Positions 1 through 9,616 of a DNA stretch of 64,000 nucleotides are shown in pieces (position 1 is the stretch's first letter; each line of letters starts with the position of its first letter). Made by a program: the position numbers and the translations under genes. The stretch is from positions 496,001-560,000 of the forward strand of contig NC_020189.1 in NCBI RefSeq assembly GCF_000315915.1. Reading direction: 5' to 3'. The notes below the pieces were generated by a model. The model was not told the DNA's origin. It was given only the letters and a program-made list of their open reading frames with translations, and searched no databases. The stretch is from Henningerozyma blattae CBS 6284. Its lineage: Eukaryota; Ascomycota; Saccharomycetes; Saccharomycetales; Saccharomycetaceae.

Positions 1-1004
1 GCTTGTTGCTCGTATTGTTGTTGTGCAAGAGCTGCTTGTTCATACTGTTGTTGTGCTAATGCGGTCTGTTCGTATTGTTGAGCCAAAGCGGCTTGTTGTT
101 GTGCAATCATGGCTTGTTCGTATTGTTGTTGCAATGCTGCTTGTTGTTGTGCTAGGGCAATCATTTCTGCTTGACGCTGTTGTTCTAACCAAAGAGCTTG
201 TTGTTGAGCAATACGCTGCTGTTCCTCCAATAACCGTTGTTGTTCTTCCCTTTGTGCCTCTCTTAGTAGCCACTCCTCTTGGGAGATTGGATTGCCGTTC
301 TCGTCGAAATATTGGGGTTTGTTATTTGCCTCGTCTTGTAATCTCTTCAACTCATCTTCTTCTTTCGATAGTTTGACGGCTTCTTTCAAATCCTGTTTCT
401 CTCGTTCTTGATCTTTACGTCTCCGAGCCTCGTCTTCTTCAGCGGTCTTTTTACTCTCTTCCAATGCCCTATCAACATCTTCTTCGTCTTCGGGTCTTCT
501 GGGCATCGAAGGTCTTCTATGTGGACCCATCCGTCTAGGTGGCAATGCATTTCTTCTCCCTCTCATATTCATACCACGTTCAGTGGCCAATCTCTCTGGA
601 TCTCTTAGCAAATCAATCAACTCAGCGGCTTTCACACGAATCAATTGACCCTGATCAATCCCTGCAGAATCACTGTAATAGAAATCGCGTAATATTTCCA
701 ACTGTCTTGCATTGTCACGAGCCCATTGAACACAGGCTTCACTACCGAACCGTACTAAATAATCCACCACAGTCAACGATTTGGCAACATGGCGCCAGTA
801 TTTGGGCTTATCACTTATACGACGATCCAATACTGAAAAAATATCACGGAACTCATGAGTATCATAGGACATTTCCCCTAATTGATCAAGCACGTCGATA
901 GAAGTACCACTGTCATTATTAGCAGTGGCATCTCGTACGAGCACCTGTGTGGGGGAGTACCCTTTGAACATATTTTTAGTAGAACGTACAAACTGATGTG
1001 ACAT
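1..1004 (-). CDS. ENT1: Epsin (ENT1/ENT2 type), C-terminus beyond window
   Basis: Clathrin adaptor for endocytosis. The reading frame runs from an ATG at 1004-1002 to the left edge without a stop, giving 334 codons. Residues 1 to about 150 form an ENTH domain: it begins MSHQFVRSTKNMFKGYS and contains KYWRHVAKSLTVVDYLVRFG and GIDQGQLIRVKA, typical of epsins that bind PI(4,5)P2. Two ubiquitin-interacting motifs follow, near 175-190 (VDRALEESKK) and 204-218 (LKEAVKLSKEED). After that comes a Gln/Ala/Glu-rich tail that continues off the window, so the NPF and clathrin-box motifs cannot be checked. Known: S. cerevisiae ENT1 lies close to CDC9, as here. Which ohnologue (ENT1 or ENT2) this is cannot be settled from the sequence. 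It is divergent from CDC9. Confidence 0.93.
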   Translation of the reverse strand, partial: MSHQFVRSTKNMFKGYSPTQVLVRDATANNDSGTSIDVLDQLGEMSYDTHEFRDIFSVLDRRISDKPKYWRHVAKSLTVVDYLVRFGSEACVQWARDNARQLEILRDFYYSDSAGIDQGQLIRVKAAELIDLLRDPERLATERGMNMRGRRNALPPRRMGPHRRPSMPRRPEDEEDVDRALEESKKTAEEDEARRRKDQEREKQDLKEAVKLSKEEDELKRLQDEANNKPQYFDENGNPISQEEWLLREAQREEQQRLLEEQQRIAQQQALWLEQQRQAEMIALAQQQAALQQQYEQAMIAQQQAALAQQYEQTALAQQQYEQAALAQQQYEQQ

Positions 1005-1781
1005 TGTATGTGTGTTTGTGTTTTTTGTATGTGTATGTGTATGTGTGTGCAGTGTAATGCGTATAGCAATCTAATAATCTTTTCTTTCAATATCAAACAG
1101 CAATACAACGTACTGTACACTCCTCTAAACACTCCACTGTAGTATACTGTTATATATGTCAGCATTGTCACTACTACTGTCACCACTCTCAATATCACCA
1201 CCATCGATGTCAGCATCACCACACAATGAGCTGTGTGGTCCGGAGCGATCTGACAGCCGTGCCTGTCTTCTGCGGCGTTCCCGTGTGGCCGGATCTGGCC
1301 GGATCTGGCCGGAGATCAAACGGCCCCGCGAGAAACAAGAAACGGAGTTGCATAAGAACAAGAAGTAAGTGGTGTGACAGGCAGCTGTCTCTTTCTTTTA
1401 GTCTTTTGTCTTTTGTCTTTCTATATGTTGCCATTTGAAGGGGTTGGCGGTAACAAACGAAGGCCGTATGTGGTGATGACTGCGTTTGTGTATTACTAAT
1501 CTGAATAATAAGGTTCACAGCGATGTGTCAAGAAAGTGAATGCCTGAATGCCTGCTAATTATAGCACTGGTGGATGTATAGATGTGGGCTTTTTTTATAG
1601 AAGAGGGTTTCTTTTATTTTTATGTCACCCCGTATTTTGTCAACTTTCTTTTATATAGCAGCCGGTATTGCGAGATAGCAGTTGGCATCGAGACCAATGA
1701 AAGTGTCTTTGTCATGGTAAATATCGTAACCCGTGCTGTAAAGCCAGTGGGCTATTTATTTTTTTGTTGTTACATTCACAT

Positions 1782-1805
1782 GCAGGCAGGCAGGCAGGCA
1801 GGCAG
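1782..1805. repeat. GCAG microsatellite, 6 units
   Basis: Six perfect copies of GCAG, non-coding, about 230 bp upstream of CDC9. Confidence 0.9.
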
Positions 1806-1942
1806 ATGGCATGTGAAATTTTGATTTTTAATAGATTCTTCATACTCCGTACACCCTACTCCCTGCCCCTGTCTTGTTGACCCTTCCCTGTTTCAGTTTC
1901 ACGTGCTTTCTCAATGCTTAAAGAGATGCAGCTTGATGCCGC

Positions 1943-1960
1943 GACGCGACGCGTCGCGTC
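1943..1960. promoter_or_regulatory. Palindromic MCB cluster (MBF site) upstream of CDC9
   Basis: An 18-bp perfect palindrome with a central ACGCGT at 1949-1954 flanked on both sides by overlapping GACGCG/CGCGTC cores. It lies 78 bp before the CDC9 start. ACGCGT is the MluI cell-cycle box bound by Mbp1/Swi6, and S. cerevisiae CDC9 is a known G1/S gene controlled this way, so the site and the gene fit. Confidence 0.88.
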
Positions 1961-2037
1961 AAAGCTCAGTAAAAACTCAGTGAAACTTTTACACAGTGTA
2001 GTTGACGGATATACACCATATCATATAAGAAACATAC

Positions 2038-4200
2038 ATGTCACGGTATTGGCTGGCGGCTAGACGTCCTCTCTCCGTCACGTGTCGCCACTACAGTTGC
2101 TGTCGCTGTCGCTACTATTCTTTTAGTCCTACACTACCGTTACCCATGAGTAAGAAACAAGTCACTTTGGCAAGATTTTTTGCCAAGAGAGAACCCAAAG
2201 ACGAAGAAAAACAATCATCATCACCAGTGAAAGAACAGGTACAAATACAAGGACAACCACAACAAGAGCAAGTAAAAATACAACCGCAAGAACAGAAGCA
2301 AATTGTAGTGCCGCAAGAAGTGACGACATCAACGCAAACTCCGCGTCCTACGAAAAAATCAAAACCCGCCACCTCATCACTACCTTATGCTGATCTGTGT
2401 CAGTTGTTTGAAACCATCGAATCTGAATCATCTCGTCTTACCATCACAAATTTATGTACCGCTTTTTTCTCTCGTACACTACAACTTGACCCATCTTTAC
2501 TAGTGCCTGTCACTTACTTGTGTATCAATAAATTGGGCCCCGACTATTCAGGTGTAGAATTAGGTCTTGGTGAAGGTCTTCTATTAAAAGCCATCGGTTC
2601 TGCATGTGGTGTTTCTCAACAACAATTGAAATTACAATATAGAAAATTAGGTGATTTGGGTCAGCTTGCCATGTCTACTAGAGTATTGCAACCAACCATC
2701 ACCATGTTTAAATTAGAACCATTAACCATTACAAAAGTATTCGATACCTTAGCAAAAATTGCTGCTTCTCAAGGTAAAGACTCTCAAAATCAAAAAATTA
2801 ATATGATTAAACGTTTACTTACCTCATGTCAAGGTGTAGAGGCCAAATTCTTGATCCGTTCATTAGAATCCAAATTAAGAATCGGGTTGGCTGAGAAAAC
2901 TGTCTTGACTTCACTAGCGAGAGCTCTTGTCATTCATGAAAAGGGAAACGACAATATACAAGACGATGACTATTCTAATGCAGAACAAATCATCAAGGAT
3001 TCATTTTGTCAAATCCCCAATTATGAAATTATCATCACCACTTCATTACAATACGGTGTTTCACAATTAGCTTCACATATAAAATTAACTCCAGGGATCC
3101 CATTGAAACCAATGTTGGCAAAGCCTACAAAATCCATCTCCGAAGTATTGGATACATTCCAAAATATCCAATTCACTTCAGAATATAAGTATGACGGTGA
3201 AAGAGCTCAAGTGCATTTGTTACCTGATGGCTCCATGCGTATCTATTCCAGAAACGGTGAAGATATGACTCAAAGGTATCCAGAATTAAATATCCAAGAT
3301 TATCTGGTAGACTCTACTACCACAACTCAATTAATTTTGGATTGTGAAGCTGTCGCATGGGATGTCGAATTACAAAAAATCTTACCTTTCCAAGTATTAA
3401 GTACACGTAAGAGGAAAAGTGTGGATTTGAAAGACATTAAAGTTAGAGTATGTTTATTTGCCTTTGATATATTGCGTCATAACAATGATTCATTAATTAA
3501 CAACACTTTAAGAGAAAGACGTGACATTTTACATTCAATTACAAAACCATGCCCTGGTCAATTCCAATTCGCTACAGAACTAACTACATCAAACTTGGAT
3601 GAATTACAAACGTTCCTGGATAAAGCTATCAAGGATTCTTGTGAAGGTCTTATGGTCAAATCCTTGGACGGTACAGATTCTCATTATGAGCCAAGTAAGA
3701 GATCAAGAAACTGGCTGAAATTGAAAAAAGATTATTTACAAGGTATGGGGGACTCGCTAGATTTATGTGTATTGGGTGCCTACTACGGTCGTGGGAAGAG
3801 AACAGGGACATACGGTGGTTTCTTACTCGCGTGTTATAATCAAGATACTGAAGAATTCGAAACTTGTTGTAAGATCGGTACAGGGTTTTCCGACGAAATG
3901 TTGCAGACTCTTTACAATGGTTTGAAAGAGACAGCTATCGAGTCCCCAAGAGCTAATTTTGTTTTTGATTCTTCAGCGGAACCTGATGTTTGGTTCAATC
4001 CAACAATGGTCTTTGAAGTGTTGACTGCAGATTTATCTTTGTCCCCTATTTATAAAGCAGGGTCCACAGTTTATGGCAAGGGGATTTCTCTAAGATTTCC
4101 ACGTTTTATAAGAATTAGAACTGATAAATCAGTAAACGATGCGACTTCTTCCGAACAAGTTATTGATTTCTATGAAAATCAATCTCACTTGCAAAGTTAA
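2038..4200 (+). CDS. CDC9: DNA ligase I
   Basis: ATP-dependent DNA ligase that joins Okazaki fragments and repair nicks in the nucleus and serves mitochondria. It is 720 residues (S. cerevisiae about 755). The N-terminus looks dual: residues 1-36 are rich in Arg, Ser and Tyr with no acidic residue, like a mitochondrial presequence. A second Met at 37 (2146) starts directly before a PCNA-interacting box, QVTLARFF, at 41-48. A Gln/Pro/Lys-rich linker follows to about 115. The DNA-binding domain spans roughly 115-350, and the adenylation motif KYDGER has the active-site Lys at 384. Later ligase motifs are visible (EGLMVKSLDG; NWLKLKKDY), then an OB-fold. The first ATG has T at -3, a weak context that would allow leaky scanning to Met37. 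The promoter carries an MCB palindrome. Confidence 0.97.
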   Translation: MSRYWLAARRPLSVTCRHYSCCRCRYYSFSPTLPLPMSKKQVTLARFFAKREPKDEEKQSSSPVKEQVQIQGQPQQEQVKIQPQEQKQIVVPQEVTTSTQTPRPTKKSKPATSSLPYADLCQLFETIESESSRLTITNLCTAFFSRTLQLDPSLLVPVTYLCINKLGPDYSGVELGLGEGLLLKAIGSACGVSQQQLKLQYRKLGDLGQLAMSTRVLQPTITMFKLEPLTITKVFDTLAKIAASQGKDSQNQKINMIKRLLTSCQGVEAKFLIRSLESKLRIGLAEKTVLTSLARALVIHEKGNDNIQDDDYSNAEQIIKDSFCQIPNYEIIITTSLQYGVSQLASHIKLTPGIPLKPMLAKPTKSISEVLDTFQNIQFTSEYKYDGERAQVHLLPDGSMRIYSRNGEDMTQRYPELNIQDYLVDSTTTTQLILDCEAVAWDVELQKILPFQVLSTRKRKSVDLKDIKVRVCLFAFDILRHNNDSLINNTLRERRDILHSITKPCPGQFQFATELTTSNLDELQTFLDKAIKDSCEGLMVKSLDGTDSHYEPSKRSRNWLKLKKDYLQGMGDSLDLCVLGAYYGRGKRTGTYGGFLLACYNQDTEEFETCCKIGTGFSDEMLQTLYNGLKETAIESPRANFVFDSSAEPDVWFNPTMVFEVLTADLSLSPIYKAGSTVYGKGISLRFPRFIRIRTDKSVNDATSSEQVIDFYENQSHLQS

Positions 4201-6491
4201 CGACAGGATTGTATAATTATATATGCATTCTTTTATATGTAACATATGAGGACAATACTCTGATATAAATTGACCAATGCGTATGGTGTTTGTAAACGGG
4301 GGTATTCCGTGATGATATTTGTACAGTTTTTCAACAAGCATAGGTTTGCTTCGTTTCTTACTCTACAAAAACAACCACCATAGAGCGTGGTGTCTGATAG
4401 CTAAGGTATGATTGTGTTATTCTTAATAAGATCTTATAAAATTTAATTATACCTGAATATAGAAATAATTCCAAAAAAAGAATGTTAATTCCATTTATGA
4501 ATAAAAATAACTCCGCAGAGCTTATATTGATTTTTATCTAGAAATGGTAAACCGGAGAGAAACTTGCAACTTTTTTTTTTATATTTTTCAATCAAAAAAA
4601 GTTGCGAGAATTTGTTTGGTCTGCAAAAAGTAAAGTCCGGTAGCAGAAACAAGTAAGTTACAAATGAGAAATTCTAAGTACTCATTTGTTAGCAAAACTA
4701 TTTTCTAGACAATATTTTCGTCTAACAGGTTGTAATAAAAATATAAGAAAGTTAGGGTAATGGGACTTGGTAACTGAAAAGAAACAAACTGGAAACCTCA
4801 TTATCTCTTTTTCTCGAGCTGTCTGAAATATTTTTTTGTCAGCATCCGGGGTTTTGTTGTAACAAATTATTTCGGGTTACAGAAATAACCTGGTAACAAC
4901 TGGGAAATTTCTGACAAATAACAAGCATCCTATTTCACACACTCTCATTAACCAGCCTATATATGCTTGTTCATTCGATATTTGATATGAAGTTTTAAAC
5001 ACAAAGGTCAAGAGTTTGTCTACTTAAATGTAAAAAGAATAATTCGATAACCTCTTTGCAGTGTGATGTTTCCCTAGCAACGAACTTTAGATCTTTTGAG
5101 GTTGTGAATTCCCACAATTATCCACACAAGACGTTTTTATTTTATTTTTATGCTCAAGTTCATTTTACTATGTAATTTTTCATTCAGATCAAACAAAGAG
5201 TATTAATACCAGCTGAAAAGTTTCCGTGTAATGTTTGAGAAACATTAAAAATCCATTAAATAATCGGAGTGGGGGCGTTTAAATACAAGTTTGATTTACA
5301 ACTTTTGTATTTAATGTACAATTCATCGAAAAATGGTATAAAAATATTTCGAAGGGGGATTATTTGAAGAGTAATTTGGCTTGGTATGACAAAAAAAATG
5401 TTTTAAATTACTTGTATTGATTATATGTTTATGTCATCATTATGTTGGTATTCCATATTGATAATGGGTATTTTTGTGTTTGTTAGTCACACACTTATAT
5501 GCTAGTCATTCTGATGGGCATAAAAGATGAACACATTTTTTATGATTCAACAGATACTTCAATACATATTGTTTTTTTCTTGAGCAAAAGGTGATGGGTA
5601 ATAAGTACAGCATGTATTCTTGTTACATGGGTGCTTTTGGTAGAACTTGGTTAGGAAGTTCTAGAAGTTTGAGCTTGATTAGTAACTAGCAACCCAATGA
5701 GGTGAGGGCTAAAATCTTGTAATGTCCCCGCTTCAGATATTTCTATTTTCTCTATATTAATAATAATGGCACAACTACTAGAGACTGTTATAAATGAGAT
5801 ATTTCAGTAAATACATATAAGAAATGGCATTATTCTTTTCTTTTCTACAGTAAAAAGTGTACAGAAATGGCAAGCTTAGAAAGAAATCAGAATGAGTGTA
5901 GGGGCAATAATATTTGAAGTCAGTTGGCCAAATAGGAAAGACAAGTTCATGCAGAAGAGGTCGTATACAAATCACTGTTGCTAACTTATCAAATATTAAT
6001 CAAATATGCTGAGTATTAGAGAGAACTGGTATAAGATGATCATGTACAATATAGTAAGAGCGCTAATATTAATTTCAAAAATAATTTATAAACATAAAGC
6101 TTATATGAATTCTAAAGTGAATATAAAAGTTCATTTATCCAGTTGGTACATTATATTTAATTATGTATAAATATATGCTTCTGAACCTATCGCTTCGATT
6201 AGAAGCTAGTGAGCTTATTTTTCTGACCCAGATTAATTAAAAGGTTTTAAATAATTAGTGTATGATTTATTAGGATTACAGGATATTTCTCTTCTTATTG
6301 CTACTTTTTTTATTACTATAGTCAATTATGACGTCTCTTTACATATGCATCTTGCCTTGCATGAATTCAATATTCTAACCGCTTTTCATCTCGTGTCGCA
6401 TTGGCATGATTTTGGAAAATTCTATTTGAAAAAAAAAAAGTTTAAAAAAAAAAATTAACAAGACTCATCACAAATCACAAAACCTCAACAA
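4201..6491. other. Long gene-free gap between CDC9 and NRP1
   Basis: 2.3 kb of AT-rich DNA with no convincing gene, tRNA or LTR. Several inverted repeats are visible: GCAACTTTTTT against AAAAAAGTTGC at about 4566-4605, ACAAATGAG against CTCATTTGT at about 4660-4690, and a nested hairpin at about 6177-6213. In S. cerevisiae CDC36 and FAP7 lie between CDC9 and NRP1, so this gap could be the graveyard of genes lost here; I see no readable remnant. Confidence 0.55.
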
Positions 6492-7679
6492 ATGTACTAT
6501 ACTCTGATAGAGCTGCAAACCGCACACGATGCAGAAGCACCAAAAGATCATACAAAAATCATAAACATATCATATCAATTCATAAACCAATCGACACTAC
6601 AGGCCTCTTTCCCCGATGACAAAATTCCAAACATAGATTGTACAACACTTCCACTATCTGAATCCATTGCACTTTTACAAAAAGACCTTGAGTTAAATCT
6701 CCCTAATGGAGAAGATTTTGTCTTATGTTCACTGAATTCTACTTGGGATTTACGTGTCACAATTTCACGTCAGGCAAAGGATGAGCAATACACCTTGCCA
6801 ACTTTTTTTAAATACCCAAGAATATTCGATTTGTGGAAGGAATTTGATAGGTGGTGTGTAAACCATAAAGAGCTAGTTCAAACAAGAGATCCTCGTAAAC
6901 TGAAAGATTTGAAACAACTGGCAACTCTATTACATATCCCATCCGTGGAAACACTTTCCTCCATTAGTCTCGCATCCAAAGTATTAGTTCAGTTACATGA
7001 GAAATGTACAACTGAAGATGATCAAGAGAAAGTATTAACTTCACCTTACGATTCTAAATTAGACTGGGATATTTTTATCGAGACTAGTTCCACAGTATTA
7101 TATATGAACAATTTACCGCCAGATACAACTCAAAGTGAGTTAGAGACATGGTTCACCCAATTCGGTGTTAGACCAATTGGATTTTGGACTGTCAAAAATA
7201 TATTAGAAGATACTTCTATTATTAATAATAATTGGTGTGTTAATAATAGCCCGTATGTTGAGGAAATTGACAGCATCTCTGGTTTTATTGTCTTTTCTAC
7301 TCATAAAGAAGCTATTGATGTATTAACATTAAATGGACACTCAATTTTATCAAATATTGCAAATACAAAACAGCCAAGAGTAGTGGAACATGTAGTGGAA
7401 ATTCAGCCTTCTTCGCCAAAAGTAATGGAAAGAATCCAATCAATATTAACACCATTTCCACAGAGTAAAAATAAGCCAAGACCTGGTGATTGGAATTGTC
7501 CATCTTGTGGATTTTCTAATTTCCAAAGACGAACTGCGTGTTTTAGATGCTCTTTCCCACAACAGCAAGCTGTGGGGTCTTCACAGAAGAATGACAATAA
7601 TACTCCAAATAATAAAAATAAATCTAATAACAATTATTTCGAAGATCTTCAAAGACATTTATATTTAAATTCTTTTCAA

Positions 7680-7757
<78 letters not shown>

Positions 7758-8186
7758 GGCAGTAGTACTACTACTAATAATAATAATAGTAATAATACTA
7801 ACAGTAATAATAATAATTCTAATATTAACAATAACAATACTAATAATAGTCATAATAGTATTAACATTAATAATTATAATTCACGTTATAATAATATGGC
7901 TGCAAGCAATGGTTCAAATGTCCCTTTCAGAGCAGGTGATTGGAAATGTCTTACTTGTGGATATCATAATTTTGCCAAAAATATAGTTTGTTTACGTTGT
8001 AGTGGTCCTAAATCTGGATATCAGTCGAACAGTTATTCGAATAACTACAATTCAAGTAACTACAATAGATATGTACAGCAAAATAGACAATCAAATAAGA
8101 CAAAGCAAGTGGATACTCAAATTGCTACTCCTTTAAGCAACAATGTATCGAGTTCATCCATCAATAGTATAAGCTCCTCATCTTAA
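6492..8186 (+). CDS. NRP1: Asn-rich RNA-binding protein Nrp1
   Basis: Putative RNA-binding protein associated with stress granules in S. cerevisiae. It is 564 residues, shorter than the about 719 of S. cerevisiae. Residues 1-200 match the conserved N-terminal region. An RRM follows near 203-300 (VLYMNNLPPDTTQSELETWFTQ is its opening part). Two RanBP2-type zinc fingers have the W-x-C-x2-C-x3-N-x6-C-x2-C pattern at about 332-356 (GDWNCPSCGFSNFQRRTACF) and 481-505 (GDWKCLTCGYHNFAKNIVCL). They are separated by Asn-rich sequence with an unbroken run of 26 Asn. The start ATG follows an A-rich leader. PBA1 lies 224 bp downstream in the same direction. Confidence 0.96.
7680..7757 (+). repeat. AAT trinucleotide run encoding 26 Asn
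   Basis: Almost pure AAT codons, ending in one AAC, inside NRP1. The purity at DNA level suggests a young, length-variable microsatellite. Confidence 0.95.
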
Positions 8187-8409
8187 GTATATGTTAGCCT
8201 TACTTAAACATAATAATTATTGCATCACATTTAATAATTTTTTAAAATTCATTCATCTATATAAAGAAATAGTTTTATTTTGCATCTAATAATTTTCATT
8301 AATAAGTGAAATTTTCGCCTCTTATAAAAGCAGTGGGTGATAATTCGAAAATCACTTTGATTATCAAAATATAGTTGAGATTACGAAAAATAAATAAAAA
8401 AGTACAAAC

Positions 8410-9224
8410 ATGTTGGTATGTCAATTATATTTCTTTATATATTATTCATAATTTACTAACTTAATTGATAGTTCAAACAATGGGACGAATGGGCTGAACC
8501 AAGACATCATGTTGATTCATTAGCTGCAATTCCACCAAATCATCGTAATGCAGATTCCTTACAAGAAGCCCCTTTACCACTAGTAAAGGTACCAGATACA
8601 TTGCAAGATATAACCATATATGAACAAATTATTGTAGCCACGCGTGTACTGATGCCATTGTTTCCAAAAGAGATTTTGAACTTCACTAGCTTAGGCAACA
8701 TAGAAGTTAAATTGAATGTAAGTGAGGCTACCGCCCACCTAGTAAAAACCCCCATCTATAAATGTAACGAAAGAACATTAATAATAATTGTCGATGAAAA
8801 TGTTATGCAAGTGTGTCCAATATTTTTAAACGTTATTTCTAAAACCATCTGCACCATGTTTGGTAATCAATTAAAATTCTTAATATTTGGTACATCCGAC
8901 CGAATCTCGAAGATTAAAACAATAAATCATTTAAACTGTACTCTAATACCACCAGAATTCATAACAGGTTTTATTGGATCAATAATATCAGATTTATCAT
9001 TAACTGCAAATAGTAAATTCAATGGGTTTCTTGTTCCAAGTGAAGGTCCTTTAGGTTTCGAAAAATTGACATTAGAAACAATGGAATTTTTAATTAAAGA
9101 AGGAGGTAGGATTGTTAAAACTATAGATTCAAATTTAAATTTAGAACTCTATGAAAAAGAATGTTATCGGAATTGGAGATTAACGGGTACTACAATTGGT
9201 ACTCAATCTGGTTTATATATTTAA
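8410..9224 (+). CDS. PBA1: Proteasome assembly chaperone Pba1 (spliced)
   Basis: Pba1 forms a heterodimer with Add66/Pba2 that guides assembly of the 20S proteasome alpha ring. The gene is split: exon 1 is only ATG TTG (8410-8415), exon 2 is 8472-9224, and the product is 252 residues. Exon 2 opens FKQWDEWAEPRHH, matching the S. cerevisiae start MLFKQWNDLPEPKH. The C-terminus (TLIPPEFITGFIGS, SEGPLGFEKL, ECYRNWR, ending IGTQSGLYI) is the strongest match. The C-terminal hydrophobic-Tyr-X motif (LYI) is the HbYX-type tail that docks into alpha-ring pockets. S. cerevisiae PBA1 is also an intron gene next to NOP56, as here. An unspliced reading would miss the first 45 residues. Confidence 0.96.
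8416..8471 (+). other. PBA1 spliceosomal intron, 56 nt
   Basis: 5' splice site GTATGT at 8416-8421, branch site TACTAAC at 8454-8460, and 3' AG at 8470-8471, only about 12 nt from the branch adenosine. It joins a 2-codon exon to exon 2 in phase. All three signals match the yeast consensus exactly. Confidence 0.95.
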
Positions 9225-9616
9225 CTTAGCGTCTCCTTTCTCAATATAAAATAATAGATTACAGTTTAGCATTTGTATTTATTTTTTTTTGGTAATCATA
9301 AAAATATGCGAATGAAATTTATATAGAGGTATGAGAAGAATTGATGCAAGACAGTCTCTAGAAAACAAATATATATATTGGAAATTTTATTATGATATTT
9401 ACATACGTAATCATACATATACACAATTAAATATGTTTTTAATATTTTTTTTTGTTTATGTGAAAAAAAAACTTTGTCTACTTCATGTCAGTTGTTATTA
9501 ATATACAAATTGGAACTTCAGAAAATATGGAATTATGATTTTTTTTTAAAAAAAAAATAGATAAAGGAGAGTAATTTAAGCCATTGGAAAATAAAATGAG
9601 TTGTCTAAAAGATTAT
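9225..9616. other. PBA1/NOP56 convergent 3' region
   Basis: AT-rich 3' flanks of two convergent genes with several homopolymer A and T runs. No gene seen. Confidence 0.6.

Larger units (their letters stand above)
1005..2037. other. ENT/CDC9 divergent intergenic region
   Basis: No gene seen. It holds a GT-rich stretch (about 1013-1050), a short tandem repeat of GGATCTGGCC (about 1289-1311), a GCAG repeat at 1782-1805 and the MCB cluster near CDC9. The part around 1230-1340 is richer in G and C than most intergenic DNA in this window. Small open frames here overlap one another on both strands and look like chance. Confidence 0.6.
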
